DNA from: Halomonas sp.
GTDB taxonomy: Bacteria > Pseudomonadota > Gammaproteobacteria > Pseudomonadales > Halomonadaceae
Direction: 5' to 3'
Length of the DNA stretch: 57,373 bases
Assembly: GCF_030457605.1 (NCBI RefSeq)
Contig: NZ_JAKDUR010000010.1
Coordinates: 1 to 57,373, forward strand
Below the pieces are notes generated by a model. It did no database searches. It had not been told where the DNA came from and worked only from the letters and a program-made list of their open reading frames with translations. This document shows, piece by piece, positions 8,361 to 18,559 of the stretch (within the stretch, counting starts at the first letter, position 1; each line of letters starts with the position of its first letter). The position numbers and the translations under genes are program-made.

Positions 8361-11125
8361 TGGCAACGATTCATGTGGACGGCAACGCCTACGATGTCGA
8401 CGGCAGTAATAACCTGCTGCACGCCTGCCTGTCGCTGGGGCTGGATATTCCCTACTTCTGCTGGCACCCGGCCATGGGCAGCGTGGGCGCCTGCCGCCAG
8501 TGCGCGGTCAAGCAATACAAGGACGAGAACGACACCCAGGGCAAAATCGTGATGTCGTGCATGACCCCTGCCGCCGACAACAGCTGGATCGCCATCGACG
8601 ACGCAGACGCCAGGGACTTTCGTGCCCGGGTAGTGGAATGGCTGATGACCTATCACCCCCACGACTGCCCGGTGTGTGCCGAAGGCGGCCACTGCCACCT
8701 GCAGGACATGACGGTAATGACCGGCCACACCCAGCGCCGTTACCGCTTTACCAAGCGCACCCACCGCAATCAGTACCTCGGGCCGTTTATCGCCCACGAA
8801 ATGAACCGCTGCATCAACTGCTACCGCTGCGTGCGCTTTTACAACGACTATGCCGGCGGCACCGATCTCGGCGTGTTCGGCATGAACAACAACCTCTACT
8901 TCGGTCGCCACGAAGAAGGCACTTTGGAAAGCCCCTTTGCCGGCAACCTTACCGAGGTGTGCCCCACCGGCGTGTTCACCGACAAAACCCATACCCGCCA
9001 CTATACCCGCAAGTGGGATTTGCAATATGCCCCAAGCGTCTGCCACCAGTGCGCCGTGGGCTGCAACACAAGCCCCGGCGAGCGCTACGGCAGCGTCCGG
9101 CGCATCGAGAACCGCTATAACGGCGAGCTTAACGGCTACTTTCTCTGCGATCGCGGACGCTTCGGCTATGATTACGTCAACCGCGACGATCGCCCGCGCC
9201 AGCCAGAGTGGCGGAGTGAGACTCAGAGTGAGTGGCACGACACCGACGCCGGCGTCACGCTGCTTGACGTTGACCCGGCGCTGGATCGCGGCGCCGATCT
9301 GCTGCGCAGCACCCGACGCATTATCGGCATCGGCTCGCCACGCGCCAGCCTTGAAAGCAACCATCAGCTGATGGCGTTGGTAGGGAAGGACAATTTCTCG
9401 ACCGGCATCGCCGCCGCCGAACAGGCCTGCCTTGAGCGCATGGCCGAGATCGACGCCGACGGCGTGTTGACAACTCCCACCCCGCGCGAGATTGAAAGCC
9501 ACGACGCCGTGCTGGTGCTGGGCGAAGACCTGATGCACAGTGCGGCAAGGCTCGCTCTCAGCGTGCGCCAGGCCGCGCTCGGACGCCGGGACGCCCTGGC
9601 CGAAGAGCGCGATATTCCGGTATGGAACGCCGAGGCCGTCAAGACACTGGCTCAGGACAGCTATCACCCGCTGTATATCGCCTACCCCACCGCGACCGGC
9701 CTGGATGATATCAGCGCCAGCCACCTGCGGCTGGCACCGGACGACATCGCCCGGCTGGGTTTTGCCATCGCCCATGAGCTAGACACCGACGCGCCGGCAG
9801 TCCCCGAGCTGGACGCCACCACCCGCACGCACGCCAGCGCCGTGGCCGACACCCTGCTTGCCGCCGAACGCCCGCTAGTGATCAGCGGCGGCTCGCTTGC
9901 GTCCACCGCCATTCTTGATGCCACCGCGAGCATCGCCCGGGCGCTGGGCCGGAAAAGAGCCAACCGCCGGGAAAAACGCGGCGGCCTGTTGCTGATACGC
10001 CGCGAAGCCAACAGCACCGGGCTTGGGTTAATGGGCGGCCAGCCGCTGGAATGGGCACTGGATGCCGTCACCCATGGCCACGCCGATGCCCTCGTGGTGC
10101 TGGAAAACGACCTCTTTGATCGCCTGCCGGAAGCCGCTGTGGAGAAGGCTCTTGATGCCACCCGGGCGCTGATCGTTCTCGACCACCAGCGTACCCGCAC
10201 CTGGCAACGCGCCACGCTTGGCCTGCCGGCAGCAAGCTTTGCCGAAACCGACGGCACGCTGGTGAACCTGGAAGGCCGTGCCCAACGCTTCTACCAGGTG
10301 TACGACCCGCGCTACCTGCACCCGGAATGTCGTATTCATCCCAGCTGGCGCTGGCTTGATACCCTGCGCACAAGCCTTGAACGCCAACCGCAGGATGCCC
10401 TCACGTTTGAGCAGGCCATGGATGACTGTGCCCGGGCACATCCTGCGCTTGGCGGCATGCTCAGCGCCGCCGACACCGCTGACCTGCCGGCCGGCATCGA
10501 GCTTGCGCGTATGCCGCACCGCTACAGCGGGCGCACCTCGATGCGCGCCAATATCGCGGTCAGCGAATTGCGTGTACCCGAGGATCCGGATACACCGTTC
10601 ATCTTTTCCATGGAAGGCTACAGCGGCTTTGATCGTCCACGCCAGAACGTGCCCTTTGCCTGGGCGCCGGGCTGGAACTCGCCGCAGGCGTGGAACAAGT
10701 TTACCGATGTCGTCGGCGGCCATTTGCAGGGCGGCGATCCGGGCGCACGCGTCGCCGGCGCGTCCGGCCCTGCACTCGGCGACTACCCCGCCGCGGATGC
10801 GATTCCAGCAACCTTTACCCCGCGCAACGACCACTGGCAGCTATGGGTACTACCACGCCTGTTCGGCGGCGAAGCCACATCTGCCCGCGCCGAGGCAGTG
10901 GTTGAACGCATCGAAGCACCGGCACTGGGGCTTGGTGAGCACGATGCACAGGCACTGCAGGCAACGGATGGCACCACACTGACGCTCGACGCCGGCGGCC
11001 TACAGCGCCGGCTTGCACTACGCGTGGATACAAGTCTGCCCGGCGGCATCGTCACCCTGCCCGCAGGTGTGTTTCCCGAGGCGGCCAGCGGCCGCTGGGT
11101 GCAGCTACGCAAGGAGGAAGGCTGA
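8360..11125 (+). CDS. nuoG: NADH-quinone oxidoreductase subunit G
   Basis: 921 residues, the large Fe-S subunit of the peripheral arm. The N-terminal ferredoxin domain carries N1b ligands Cys34, Cys45, Cys48 and Cys67. It is followed by the [14 protein letters not shown] motif for N5, CINCYRC with a distal CP for N4, and CHQCAVGC with a distal Cys for the extra N7 cluster found in E. coli-type enzymes. The C-terminal 600 residues form the molybdopterin-oxidoreductase-like domain, catalytically dead in complex I and poorly conserved. The start shares one base with the nuoF stop (TGATG). Confidence 0.96.
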   Translation: MATIHVDGNAYDVDGSNNLLHACLSLGLDIPYFCWHPAMGSVGACRQCAVKQYKDENDTQGKIVMSCMTPAADNSWIAIDDADARDFRARVVEWLMTYHPHDCPVCAEGGHCHLQDMTVMTGHTQRRYRFTKRTHRNQYLGPFIAHEMNRCINCYRCVRFYNDYAGGTDLGVFGMNNNLYFGRHEEGTLESPFAGNLTEVCPTGVFTDKTHTRHYTRKWDLQYAPSVCHQCAVGCNTSPGERYGSVRRIENRYNGELNGYFLCDRGRFGYDYVNRDDRPRQPEWRSETQSEWHDTDAGVTLLDVDPALDRGADLLRSTRRIIGIGSPRASLESNHQLMALVGKDNFSTGIAAAEQACLERMAEIDADGVLTTPTPREIESHDAVLVLGEDLMHSAARLALSVRQAALGRRDALAEERDIPVWNAEAVKTLAQDSYHPLYIAYPTATGLDDISASHLRLAPDDIARLGFAIAHELDTDAPAVPELDATTRTHASAVADTLLAAERPLVISGGSLASTAILDATASIARALGRKRANRREKRGGLLLIRREANSTGLGLMGGQPLEWALDAVTHGHADALVVLENDLFDRLPEAAVEKALDATRALIVLDHQRTRTWQRATLGLPAASFAETDGTLVNLEGRAQRFYQVYDPRYLHPECRIHPSWRWLDTLRTSLERQPQDALTFEQAMDDCARAHPALGGMLSAADTADLPAGIELARMPHRYSGRTSMRANIAVSELRVPEDPDTPFIFSMEGYSGFDRPRQNVPFAWAPGWNSPQAWNKFTDVVGGHLQGGDPGARVAGASGPALGDYPAADAIPATFTPRNDHWQLWVLPRLFGGEATSARAEAVVERIEAPALGLGEHDAQALQATDGTTLTLDAGGLQRRLALRVDTSLPGGIVTLPAGVFPEAASGRWVQLRKEEG

Positions 11126-12111
11126 TGGACGGTGGAATCCTCACACCAACGGTCATTGACGCTATTGTCGCGATGCTGCAGGCCGTGGCCATTTTGCTGG
11201 TGGCAGTGCTGACAAGCGCCGTGCTTACCGTGGTGGAACGCCGGCTGCTGGGCCTGTGGCAGGATCGCCATGGCCCCAACCGCGTGGGGCCGGGCGGCTC
11301 ATTGCAGCTGATCGCCGACATGATCAAGATCTTTTTCAAGGAAGACTGGATACCGCCCTTCGCCGACCGCACGCTGTTCATGCTGGCGCCGGCCATTGCC
11401 ATGGCCTCATTACTGCTGTCGTTCAGTATCATTCCAATTACGCCCACCCTTGGCGTTGCCGACTGGAACATCGGCCTGCTGTTCTTTCTCGCCATGGGCG
11501 GCATCAACGTGTATTCGGTACTGCTCGGGGGCTGGTCAAGCGGTAACAAGTACGCGCTGATCGGCGCGATGCGTTCCTCGGCCCAGACGATTTCCTATGA
11601 AGTGTTCATGGGGCTTTCGCTGATGGGCGTGGTGGCCATGGCCGGCTCGTTCAACATGCGCGAAATCGTTAACGCCCAGCAAGGCCTGTGGTTTTTCATT
11701 CCCCAATTTTTGGGTTTTTGTACTTTCCTGATTGCCGGTTTTGCGGTGACCCACCGCCACCCGTTCGATCAGCCGGAAGCCGAGCAGGAGCTGGCCGACG
11801 GCTACCATATCGAATACTCCAGCATGAAATTCGGGATGTTCTTCATCGGCGAATACGTGGGCATGCTGCTGATCTCGGCGCTGATCGTCACGCTGTTTTT
11901 TGGCGGCTGGCACGGACCGTTGCTGCCGCCTATTGTCTGGTTCGTGCTGAAAACCAGCGTGTTCGTGATGCTCTTCATTCTGGTACGCGCCGCACTGCCC
12001 AGGCCGCGCTATGACCGTGTGATGACCTTTGGCTGGATCGTTTGTTTGCCGCTTACGCTACTGAACCTGCTGGTGACGGGGGCAGTGATTCTACTCACCA
12101 CTCCGGCATAA
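11125..12111 (+). CDS. nuoH: NADH-quinone oxidoreductase subunit H
   Basis: 328 residues, about eight membrane helices. This subunit links the peripheral and membrane arms and forms much of the quinone chamber. Conserved stretches include [19 protein letters not shown] near residue 37, IKIFFKED near 68, and the [19 protein letters not shown] loop near 219 with acidic residues implicated in proton coupling. Length is close to E. coli (325). The start overlaps the nuoG stop by one base (TGATG). Confidence 0.97.
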   Translation: MDGGILTPTVIDAIVAMLQAVAILLVAVLTSAVLTVVERRLLGLWQDRHGPNRVGPGGSLQLIADMIKIFFKEDWIPPFADRTLFMLAPAIAMASLLLSFSIIPITPTLGVADWNIGLLFFLAMGGINVYSVLLGGWSSGNKYALIGAMRSSAQTISYEVFMGLSLMGVVAMAGSFNMREIVNAQQGLWFFIPQFLGFCTFLIAGFAVTHRHPFDQPEAEQELADGYHIEYSSMKFGMFFIGEYVGMLLISALIVTLFFGGWHGPLLPPIVWFVLKTSVFVMLFILVRAALPRPRYDRVMTFGWIVCLPLTLLNLLVTGAVILLTTPA

Positions 12112-12146
12112 GCCCCGAGCGCAGTCAGCAATACAAGGAGAACGCC

Positions 12147-12686
12147 ATGTATAAAAAATTGCTGCAAGGTACCTGGTCTCAGCTGCGCACGCTGGGGCTA
12201 ATCTTCATGCACGCGTTTCGCAAGCGCGAAACGCTCAACTACCCGGAAGAAAAGCCCTATCTTGCGCCGCGCTATCGTGGTCGCATCGTGCTCACCCGGG
12301 ACCCGGACGGCGAGGAGCGCTGCGTGGCCTGCAACCTGTGCGCCGTGGCCTGCCCGGTGGACTGCATCTCGCTGCAAAAAGGCGAGCAGGACGACGGGCG
12401 CTGGTATCCGGAGTTTTTCCGCATCAATTTTTCACGCTGCATCTATTGCGGCATGTGCGAAGAAGCCTGCCCTACCTCGGCCATCCAGCTCACGCCGGAT
12501 TTCGAGATGGCGGAATATCGTCGCCAGGAGCTGGTATACGAGAAAGAAGACCTGCTGATCAACGGTCCCGGAAAGGATCACGACTACCATTTCTACAAAG
12601 TGGCCGGGATGGCCATTGGCGGTAAGGACAAGGGCCAGGCGAAGGACGAAGCCAAGCCGATCAAAGTGACCACGCTACTGCCCTGA
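12147..12686 (+). CDS. nuoI: NADH-quinone oxidoreductase subunit I (N6a/N6b)
   Basis: 179 residues. Two ferredoxin motifs bind the [4Fe-4S] clusters N6a and N6b that hand electrons to N2: Cys59-62-65-69 ([11 protein letters not shown]) and Cys98-101-104-108 ([11 protein letters not shown]). The start at 12147 follows AAGGAG by six bases and gives the E. coli length. A longer in-frame version beginning inside nuoH is rejected. The C-terminal tail is Lys-rich and variable, as usual. Confidence 0.97.
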   Translation: MYKKLLQGTWSQLRTLGLIFMHAFRKRETLNYPEEKPYLAPRYRGRIVLTRDPDGEERCVACNLCAVACPVDCISLQKGEQDDGRWYPEFFRINFSRCIYCGMCEEACPTSAIQLTPDFEMAEYRRQELVYEKEDLLINGPGKDHDYHFYKVAGMAIGGKDKGQAKDEAKPIKVTTLLP

Positions 12687-12711
12687 GGGCGCTTTTCGAA
12701 CAGGAGGAATC

Positions 12712-13341
12712 ATGGAGCTGGCCTTCTATCTCAGCGGCCTGACCGCGGTGCTTGCCACTCTTGGGGTAATTGCCAACCCCAATCCGGTGCATGGGGTGCT
12801 GTATCTGGTGGTATCGCTTCTGGCCGTGGCGATGGTGTTCTTCAGCCTTGGCGCGCCCTTTGCCGGGGCGCTTGAAATCATCGTGTACGCCGGTGCCATC
12901 ATGGTGTTGTTCGTGTTTGTGGTGATGATGCTCAACCTGGGTCAGGCTGCGGCAGAACAGGAGCGCTTGTGGCTCAAACCCCGTACCTGGCTTGGGCCTT
13001 CGCTGCTGGCCGCCGTGCTGCTGCTCACGCTGATCGGCCTGTTATGGCAGGGCAACACCCAGGCCATGATCGAAGGCGGCGGCCTGACGGCCAAAGGCGC
13101 CGGTACGCTGCTTTACGGCCCCTGGCTGTTGCTGGTGGAGCTTGGTGCGCTACTACTGCTGGCCGCGCTGGTCACGGCGTCCCACGTCGGGCGTACCACG
13201 CCCGTCGCCGCACCCTCGCCCGCCCCGCGAGACATGCCCACGCAAGCTGCCGACCAACCAGTCCCCCGGACAACCCCCGGTGACAAACCACCAAACACCG
13301 GTGGTAAACCACCAAACACCGGTGGCGAGGAGGTGTCATGA
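12712..13341 (+). CDS. nuoJ: NADH-quinone oxidoreductase subunit J
   Basis: 209 residues with five membrane helices in the first ~165. NuoJ has the pi-bulge helix next to the quinone chamber; NPVHGVLYL and [16 protein letters not shown] are the recognisable conserved stretches. A hydrophilic C-terminal extension of about 40 residues rich in Pro, Thr and Gly is unlike the shorter E. coli protein (184) and contains two copies of KPPNTGG. AGGAGG precedes the start by four bases. Its stop overlaps nuoK (ATGA). Confidence 0.95.
   Translation: MELAFYLSGLTAVLATLGVIANPNPVHGVLYLVVSLLAVAMVFFSLGAPFAGALEIIVYAGAIMVLFVFVVMMLNLGQAAAEQERLWLKPRTWLGPSLLAAVLLLTLIGLLWQGNTQAMIEGGGLTAKGAGTLLYGPWLLLVELGALLLLAALVTASHVGRTTPVAAPSPAPRDMPTQAADQPVPRTTPGDKPPNTGGKPPNTGGEEVS
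13285..13325 (+). repeat. 21-bp tandem repeat in the nuoJ 3' end
   Basis: Two copies of a 21-bp unit starting AAACCACCAAACACC (13285 and 13306) encode KPPNTGG twice. Each unit also contains CCACC and GGTGG that could pair across seven bases, so the repeat places two small hairpins immediately before the nuoK start. Confidence 0.85.
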
Positions 13342-13646
13342 ACGGCGTTCCCATGGAGCATGGCCTGGTATTGGCCTCTATCCTCTTTGCCCTCGGGCTT
13401 GGCGGGCTGATGTTTCGGCGCAACATGATTTTTGTGCTGATGAGCCTTGAAATCATGCTCAATGCGGCGGGTCTTGCGTTTATCGTCGCCGGCACCGGCT
13501 GGCAGCAGCCGGAAGGCCAGGTGATGTTTCTGCTGGTGATTACCCTGGCCGCCGCCGAGGCAAGCGTGGGGCTTGCGCTGCTGATTCAGCTGTATCACCG
13601 CTTCAAGACCCTCAATATCGATGTGGCCAGCAGGATGCGCGGATGA
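13338..13646 (+). CDS. nuoK: NADH-quinone oxidoreductase subunit K
   Basis: 102 residues, three membrane helices, MrpC-like. The two buried glutamates of the proton path fit LEIMLNAAG near residue 39 and [12 protein letters not shown] near residue 75. The C-terminus MRG matches E. coli NuoK. It overlaps nuoJ by four bases and nuoL by four bases, so translation of J-K-L appears coupled. Confidence 0.97.
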   Translation: MNGVPMEHGLVLASILFALGLGGLMFRRNMIFVLMSLEIMLNAAGLAFIVAGTGWQQPEGQVMFLLVITLAAAEASVGLALLIQLYHRFKTLNIDVASRMRG

Positions 13647-15556
13647 TGGAACTCTTGACGACCTTATCAACGACCGTCTCAACGACGCTCTCGACAACGA
13701 TGCTTTTGCCGTTGACGTTCCTGCTGCCACTGCTCGGCACGCTGATTCTGGCGTTCTCGCGCGGCACGCTGGGCTATCGCTCAAGCGCACTGGTGGGCGT
13801 TGGCAGTATCGGGCTGGCCGCCCTTGTCACTGCCGTTATCGCGCTGGGCTTTGCCGCCGACCCGGCGCCGCAAAACATGACCCTGTGGACGTGGATCAGC
13901 GTCGGCGACTTTACGCCGAGCATGGGCCTGGCGCTGGATGGCCTGGCGCTGACGATGCTTGGCGTGATCACCGGCGTGGGTTTTTTCATCCACCTGTTCG
14001 CCGCCTGGTACATGCGCGGTGAAGAAGGCATCACCCGCTTTTATACCTACATGAACCTGTTTGTGTTCAGCATGGTGCTGCTGGTGCTGGGCGACAACCT
14101 GCTGCTGCTGTTTCTGGGCTGGGAAGGCGTCGGCATGTGCAGCTATTTGCTGATCAGCTACTACTACCAGAACAGCGCCAACGGCTGGGCCGGGTTCAAG
14201 GCGTTTATCATCACCCGCATTGGCGACGTATTTCTGGCCATCGGCATGTTTTTGCTGTTCAGCCGGCTGGGCACGCTCGACATCGCCGAGATACTTACGC
14301 TGGCACCCAAGGCCTGGCAAGCAGGCGATACCACCGTCGAGCTGGCGGCCTTTTTGCTGCTGGGCGGGGCGCTGGGTAAATCCGCGCAGCTGCCGCTGCA
14401 TACCTGGCTTGCCGACGCCATGGCCGGCCCCACGCCGGTGTCGGCGCTAATTCATGCCGCGACCATGGTCACCGCCGGGGTATACCTGATTGCGCGCATG
14501 CACGGCATTTTCGAGCTGGCCCCCGTAGCACTTTACGCCACCGGCGTGATCGGCGCGCTGACGCTTTTGATGGCGGGCTTTGCAGCCCTTGCCCAAACCG
14601 ACATCAAGCGGGTGCTGGCCTACTCCACCATGAGCCAGATCGGCTACATGTTCCTCGCCCTGGGGGTGGGCGCGTTTGATACGGCGATTTTCCACCTGAT
14701 GACCCACGCCTTTTTCAAGGCGCTTTTGTTCCTTTCCGCCGGCGCGGTGATTGTCAGCTGCCACCACGAGCAGGACATGCGCCGGCTGGGTGGGCTATGG
14801 CGCAAGCTGCCGCTGGCCTATATGGGCTTTGTGGTCGGTGGCGCGGCGCTGGCCGCGTTGCCGCTGGTCTCCGCCGGCTTCTACAGCAAGGACGAAATCC
14901 TCTGGCAGGCACTCGCCGCCGACCAACAGGGTCTGCTCATCGCCGGGCTTGTCGGCGCACTGTTAACCTCGCTTTACACCCTGCGGCTGATTATCGGCAC
15001 CTTCCACGGCGTGGCGCAAAGCGACAATGCCCGCCATGCCGAGACCGGGCGTGGCCTAGCCCACGGGTTACCGCTTTTGGTGCTGGCAGTGCTTTCCACC
15101 TTTCTCGGCGCATGGATTACACCGCCGCTATCCGGAGTGCTGCCCCCGGGCCCGGGTGAAGGCGTACACGCCGGCCATGGCGCGCTGGAGCTGATGGCTG
15201 CTGCCACTGCCCTTGCCGGCATGGCGCTGGGGGTGTGGCTATTCGGCCTCAAGCGCAGCTGGCTGCGCCCAGCCAAGCACGGCATGGGCGCCGGCCTTTG
15301 GCAGCTGTGGCACCACGCCTGGGGCTTTGACATCCTTTACGACTGGACACTGGTGCGCCCCTACCGCGGGCTTGTCGCGCTGCTGAAAAGCGACGTAATC
15401 GAGGGCTTCTTCCGCCTGCTGGCGAAGCTTGTACGACTTGTGCACCTGGGACTTTCTCGCACCCAGACCGGCCGGCTACGCGGCTATGCCGCCACGATGG
15501 TGATAGGGGCAACGCTGATTCTGTTGAGTCTGGCGCTGATGACCCAGGGAACCTGA
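13643..15556 (+). CDS. nuoL: NADH-quinone oxidoreductase subunit L (antiporter-like)
   Basis: 637 residues, distal antiporter-like proton pump of the membrane arm. It has about 16 helices, a [18 protein letters not shown] block, the [11 protein letters not shown] and [12 protein letters not shown] lysine/histidine helices, and a long C-terminal lateral helix after residue ~530. It is about 24 residues longer than E. coli NuoL (613). The extra is partly an N-terminal run of Leu-Ser-Thr-Thr repeats (residues 5-19) before the first helix. The start overlaps nuoK. Confidence 0.96.
   Translation: MMELLTTLSTTVSTTLSTTMLLPLTFLLPLLGTLILAFSRGTLGYRSSALVGVGSIGLAALVTAVIALGFAADPAPQNMTLWTWISVGDFTPSMGLALDGLALTMLGVITGVGFFIHLFAAWYMRGEEGITRFYTYMNLFVFSMVLLVLGDNLLLLFLGWEGVGMCSYLLISYYYQNSANGWAGFKAFIITRIGDVFLAIGMFLLFSRLGTLDIAEILTLAPKAWQAGDTTVELAAFLLLGGALGKSAQLPLHTWLADAMAGPTPVSALIHAATMVTAGVYLIARMHGIFELAPVALYATGVIGALTLLMAGFAALAQTDIKRVLAYSTMSQIGYMFLALGVGAFDTAIFHLMTHAFFKALLFLSAGAVIVSCHHEQDMRRLGGLWRKLPLAYMGFVVGGAALAALPLVSAGFYSKDEILWQALAADQQGLLIAGLVGALLTSLYTLRLIIGTFHGVAQSDNARHAETGRGLAHGLPLLVLAVLSTFLGAWITPPLSGVLPPGPGEGVHAGHGALELMAAATALAGMALGVWLFGLKRSWLRPAKHGMGAGLWQLWHHAWGFDILYDWTLVRPYRGLVALLKSDVIEGFFRLLAKLVRLVHLGLSRTQTGRLRGYAATMVIGATLILLSLALMTQGT
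13658..13705 (+). repeat. 12-bp degenerate tandem repeat at the nuoL 5' end
   Basis: Four units of period 12 start at 13658, 13670, 13682 and 13694 (ACGACC/ACGACC/ACGACG/ACAACG). They encode [16 protein letters not shown] at the NuoL N-terminus, upstream of the first conserved helix. Confidence 0.75.
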
Positions 15557-15572
15557 AAAGGATAAAACGCTT

Positions 15573-17102
15573 ATGATACTGGTATGGCTTATCGTCATCC
15601 CGTTTGCCGGGGGGCTTTTATGCTGGCAAGCAGAGCGCCTGGGCGACCGTGCCACGCGACTGATCGCGCTTGCCACCATGCTTTGCGAACTACTGATTGC
15701 CCTGTGGCTATGGACACAGCTGGACTTTCAACTGCCGGCGCTCGACGGCTCTGACACCCAATGGGCGATCGAATATCGCCTGCCCTGGATTACCCGCTTC
15801 GGCATCGATATCCATCTGGCGCTGGACGGCCTGTCACTGGTGCTGATTGCCCTGACCGGCTTTTTGGGCGTATTGGCGGTGCTGTGTTCATGGAACGAAA
15901 TCGTCCGGCGGATCGGCTTTTTCCATCTCAACCTTCTGTGGATTCTCGGCGGCGTGGTCGGGGTGTTTCTCGCCATTGACCTGTTTTTGTTCTTTTTCTT
16001 CTGGGAACTGATGCTGGTGCCGATGTACTTCCTGATTGCGCTGTGGGGGCACAGCGGCTCCCAGGGCAGCACTCGCATCGGCGCGGCCACCAAATTTTTC
16101 ATTTATACCCAGGCCAGCGGCCTGCTCATGCTGGTGGCCATCCTGGGGCTGGTATTTGCCCACCACGCCAACACCGGCGAGTACTCGTTCAGCTATGCCG
16201 TGCTCAAGGAAACCACGCTGTCACCGACGCTTGCTTTCTGGCTGATGCTCGGTTTTTTTGTGGCCTTTGCGGTCAAACTACCGGTGATTCCCTTACATGG
16301 CTGGCTACCCAACGCCCACGCTCAGGCGCCTACGGCAGGCAGTGTGGACCTGGCCGGTATTCTGCTGAAAACCGCCGCCTACGGCATGATGCGCTTTGCC
16401 CTGCCGCTGTTCCCCGAGGCCTCCCAGGCCTTTGCCCCGGTGGCCATGGGCCTTGGCCTGCTGGGTATTTTCTACGGCGCGGTGCTCGCCTGCGGCCAGC
16501 AGGACATCAAGCGTTTTGTGGCCTATACCAGTATCGCCCACATGGGCTTTGTGCTCATCGGCATCTACGCCGGTACCACGCTTGCGCTTCAGGGCGTGGT
16601 GGTACTGATGGTGGCTCACGCATTCTCCGCCGCGGGACTGTTTATTCTCAGTGGCCAGCTTTACGAACGGCTGCACACCCGCCAGATAAGCGAGATGGGC
16701 GGGCTCTGGGGCCGGCTCGGCAGTCTGCCGGGGCTGTATCTGTTTTTCATTGCCGCCTCGCTCGGCATGCCCACCACGGCCAACTTCGTGGGCGAATTCA
16801 TGGTGCTGTTCGGCACCTTTGCCATGGCACCGTGGGTGGTCGCGCTGGCAAGCGTCGGGCTGGTACTCGCTGCGGTGTATTCGTTACTGCTCATGCAGCG
16901 GGTGCATTATGGTCCGCCCAAAGATGACACGCCGCTGAAAGGTCTGGATATCCGGGAGTTTTGCATGCTGCTGAGCATTGTGGTGCTGATCCTGTGGGTC
17001 GGCATTTATCCCCAGCCGTTGCTGGACACCACCAGCTCGGCAATGGGAAACATCCATCGGCTGTTTGATACCCCAAGTCCGCTGTTGCCGGAGGCTCGCT
17101 AA
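15573..17102 (+). CDS. nuoM: NADH-quinone oxidoreductase subunit M (antiporter-like)
   Basis: 509 residues, the same length as E. coli NuoM; second antiporter-like proton channel. It includes FFFWELMLVPMYFLIALWG with the key glutamate in the fifth helix, KLPVIPLHGWLPNAHAQAPTAGSV around residue 230, and KRFVAYTSIAHMGF. The gene is 16 bases after nuoL and overlaps nuoN by one base (TAATG). Confidence 0.97.
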   Translation: MILVWLIVIPFAGGLLCWQAERLGDRATRLIALATMLCELLIALWLWTQLDFQLPALDGSDTQWAIEYRLPWITRFGIDIHLALDGLSLVLIALTGFLGVLAVLCSWNEIVRRIGFFHLNLLWILGGVVGVFLAIDLFLFFFFWELMLVPMYFLIALWGHSGSQGSTRIGAATKFFIYTQASGLLMLVAILGLVFAHHANTGEYSFSYAVLKETTLSPTLAFWLMLGFFVAFAVKLPVIPLHGWLPNAHAQAPTAGSVDLAGILLKTAAYGMMRFALPLFPEASQAFAPVAMGLGLLGIFYGAVLACGQQDIKRFVAYTSIAHMGFVLIGIYAGTTLALQGVVVLMVAHAFSAAGLFILSGQLYERLHTRQISEMGGLWGRLGSLPGLYLFFIAASLGMPTTANFVGEFMVLFGTFAMAPWVVALASVGLVLAAVYSLLLMQRVHYGPPKDDTPLKGLDIREFCMLLSIVVLILWVGIYPQPLLDTTSSAMGNIHRLFDTPSPLLPEAR

Positions 17103-18547
17103 TGCCCTTGCCCACGCTTGCTTTTGCTTATCTGCCGCTGATCCTGGTCGCGGCTACGGCGATTACCGTAATGCTGGGCATTGCCTGGCGGCGTGAGCAC
17201 CACGTCACGGTTGCCGTTAGCGTGCTGGGGCTTACGCTCGCCTTGATCGCGCAGATTACCGCCTGGCACGTCATGCCGTTAACCACACCGTTGCTTGCGT
17301 TTGACGGCCTGGCCATGCTTGGCGGCATTCTGGTTCTAGCGTCTACGCTTGCCTGTGCGGTGCTGGCACACGCCTATTTCGAGACCTTTCAGGGAGCGCG
17401 CGAAGAGTTCTACCTGCTGCTACTGTGCGCTGCGACTGGCGGGCTGGTGCTGGTGGCCAGCCGTCATCTGGCCAGCCTGTTTCTGGGGCTTGAGCTTTTG
17501 TCGATGCCGCTTTACGGCATGCTGGCCTACGCCTTTCACGAACGCCGCTCGCTGGAAGCCGGCATCAAGTACCTGATTCTTTCCGCCGCGGCGAGCGCTT
17601 TTCTGCTGTTTGGCATGGCGCTGGTTTACGCCCAGACCGGCGAGCTTGAGCTGAGCGCGCTGATGGCAACGCTCACCGACGGCACGGGCGTCTGGGGGCT
17701 GGCCGGTGCCGGACTGATGCTGGTGGGGCTGGGATTCAAGCTTTCCGTGGTGCCCTTTCACCTGTGGACGCCGGACGTTTACGAAGGCGGCCCGGGGCCA
17801 GCGGCGACGTTTCTTGCCACGGCCAGCAAGGTAGCGGTGTTCACGCTGCTGCTGCGCTTGGTGCTGACCACACCGGCCTTTCAGGGAGAGTGGCTACACA
17901 CGGTGCTCTGGGTACTCGCGCTTGTGAGTATGCTGGTGGGCAACCTGCTGGCACTGACCCAGTCCAACCTCAAGCGGCTTTTGGGCTATTCATCCATCGC
18001 CCACTTTGGCTACATGCTGCTGATACTGGTGGTCGCTGACGGGCTGGCCGCAGAAACCGGCGGGGTGTATCTGATCACTTACGTGCTGGCAACGCTCGCT
18101 GCCTTTGGCGTGGTAATTCTGGTTTCCAGTGCGACCGACGGTGAAGATGCCGGCAGCCTGCACTACTACCGCGGGCTATTCTGGCGTCGCCCTTTTTTGA
18201 CCGCAGTGATGACCGTGGCCATGCTGTCGCTTGCCGGAATCCCCGCCACAGTGGGCTTTATCGGAAAATTTTATCTGGTCGCGCTGGGCGTGGAAGCACA
18301 GCGCTGGTGGCTAGTCGGCGGCATTATTGCCGGCAGCGCCATCGGGCTTTACTACTACCTGCGGGTGATCGTGACGCTGTTTCTGGCCGAGCCGGGCATG
18401 CAGCGCCGGGACGCCAGCGCCGACTGGGCCGTCCGCGCCGGCGGCCTGGTGGTGCTGGGCGCCGCCGTACTGGTCATTCTGCTGGGTCTTTATCCCGCGC
18501 CGATGATCGCGCTGGCCCACGCGGCCGGCAACGTTGTGGTGCCCTAG
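17102..18547 (+). CDS. nuoN: NADH-quinone oxidoreductase subunit N (antiporter-like)
   Basis: 481 residues, third antiporter-like subunit and last gene of the operon. Conserved features include LELLSMPLYGMLA, GFKLSVVPFHLWTPDVYEGGP with the mid-membrane lysine, and KRLLGYSSIAHFGYML. About 14 helices are predicted from hydrophobicity. Its stop is 12 bases from the trpE stop on the opposite strand, with no recognisable terminator between them. Confidence 0.97.
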   Translation: MPLPTLAFAYLPLILVAATAITVMLGIAWRREHHVTVAVSVLGLTLALIAQITAWHVMPLTTPLLAFDGLAMLGGILVLASTLACAVLAHAYFETFQGAREEFYLLLLCAATGGLVLVASRHLASLFLGLELLSMPLYGMLAYAFHERRSLEAGIKYLILSAAASAFLLFGMALVYAQTGELELSALMATLTDGTGVWGLAGAGLMLVGLGFKLSVVPFHLWTPDVYEGGPGPAATFLATASKVAVFTLLLRLVLTTPAFQGEWLHTVLWVLALVSMLVGNLLALTQSNLKRLLGYSSIAHFGYMLLILVVADGLAAETGGVYLITYVLATLAAFGVVILVSSATDGEDAGSLHYYRGLFWRRPFLTAVMTVAMLSLAGIPATVGFIGKFYLVALGVEAQRWWLVGGIIAGSAIGLYYYLRVIVTLFLAEPGMQRRDASADWAVRAGGLVVLGAAVLVILLGLYPAPMIALAHAAGNVVVP

Positions 18548-18559
18548 CCGGCCACCGCG

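Noticed and set aside
8312..9775. A 487-codon minus-strand frame opposite nuoF/nuoG
   Set aside because: Shadow of nuoG; no ribosome site and no recognisable motif, while the plus-strand protein has all expected Fe-S ligands.
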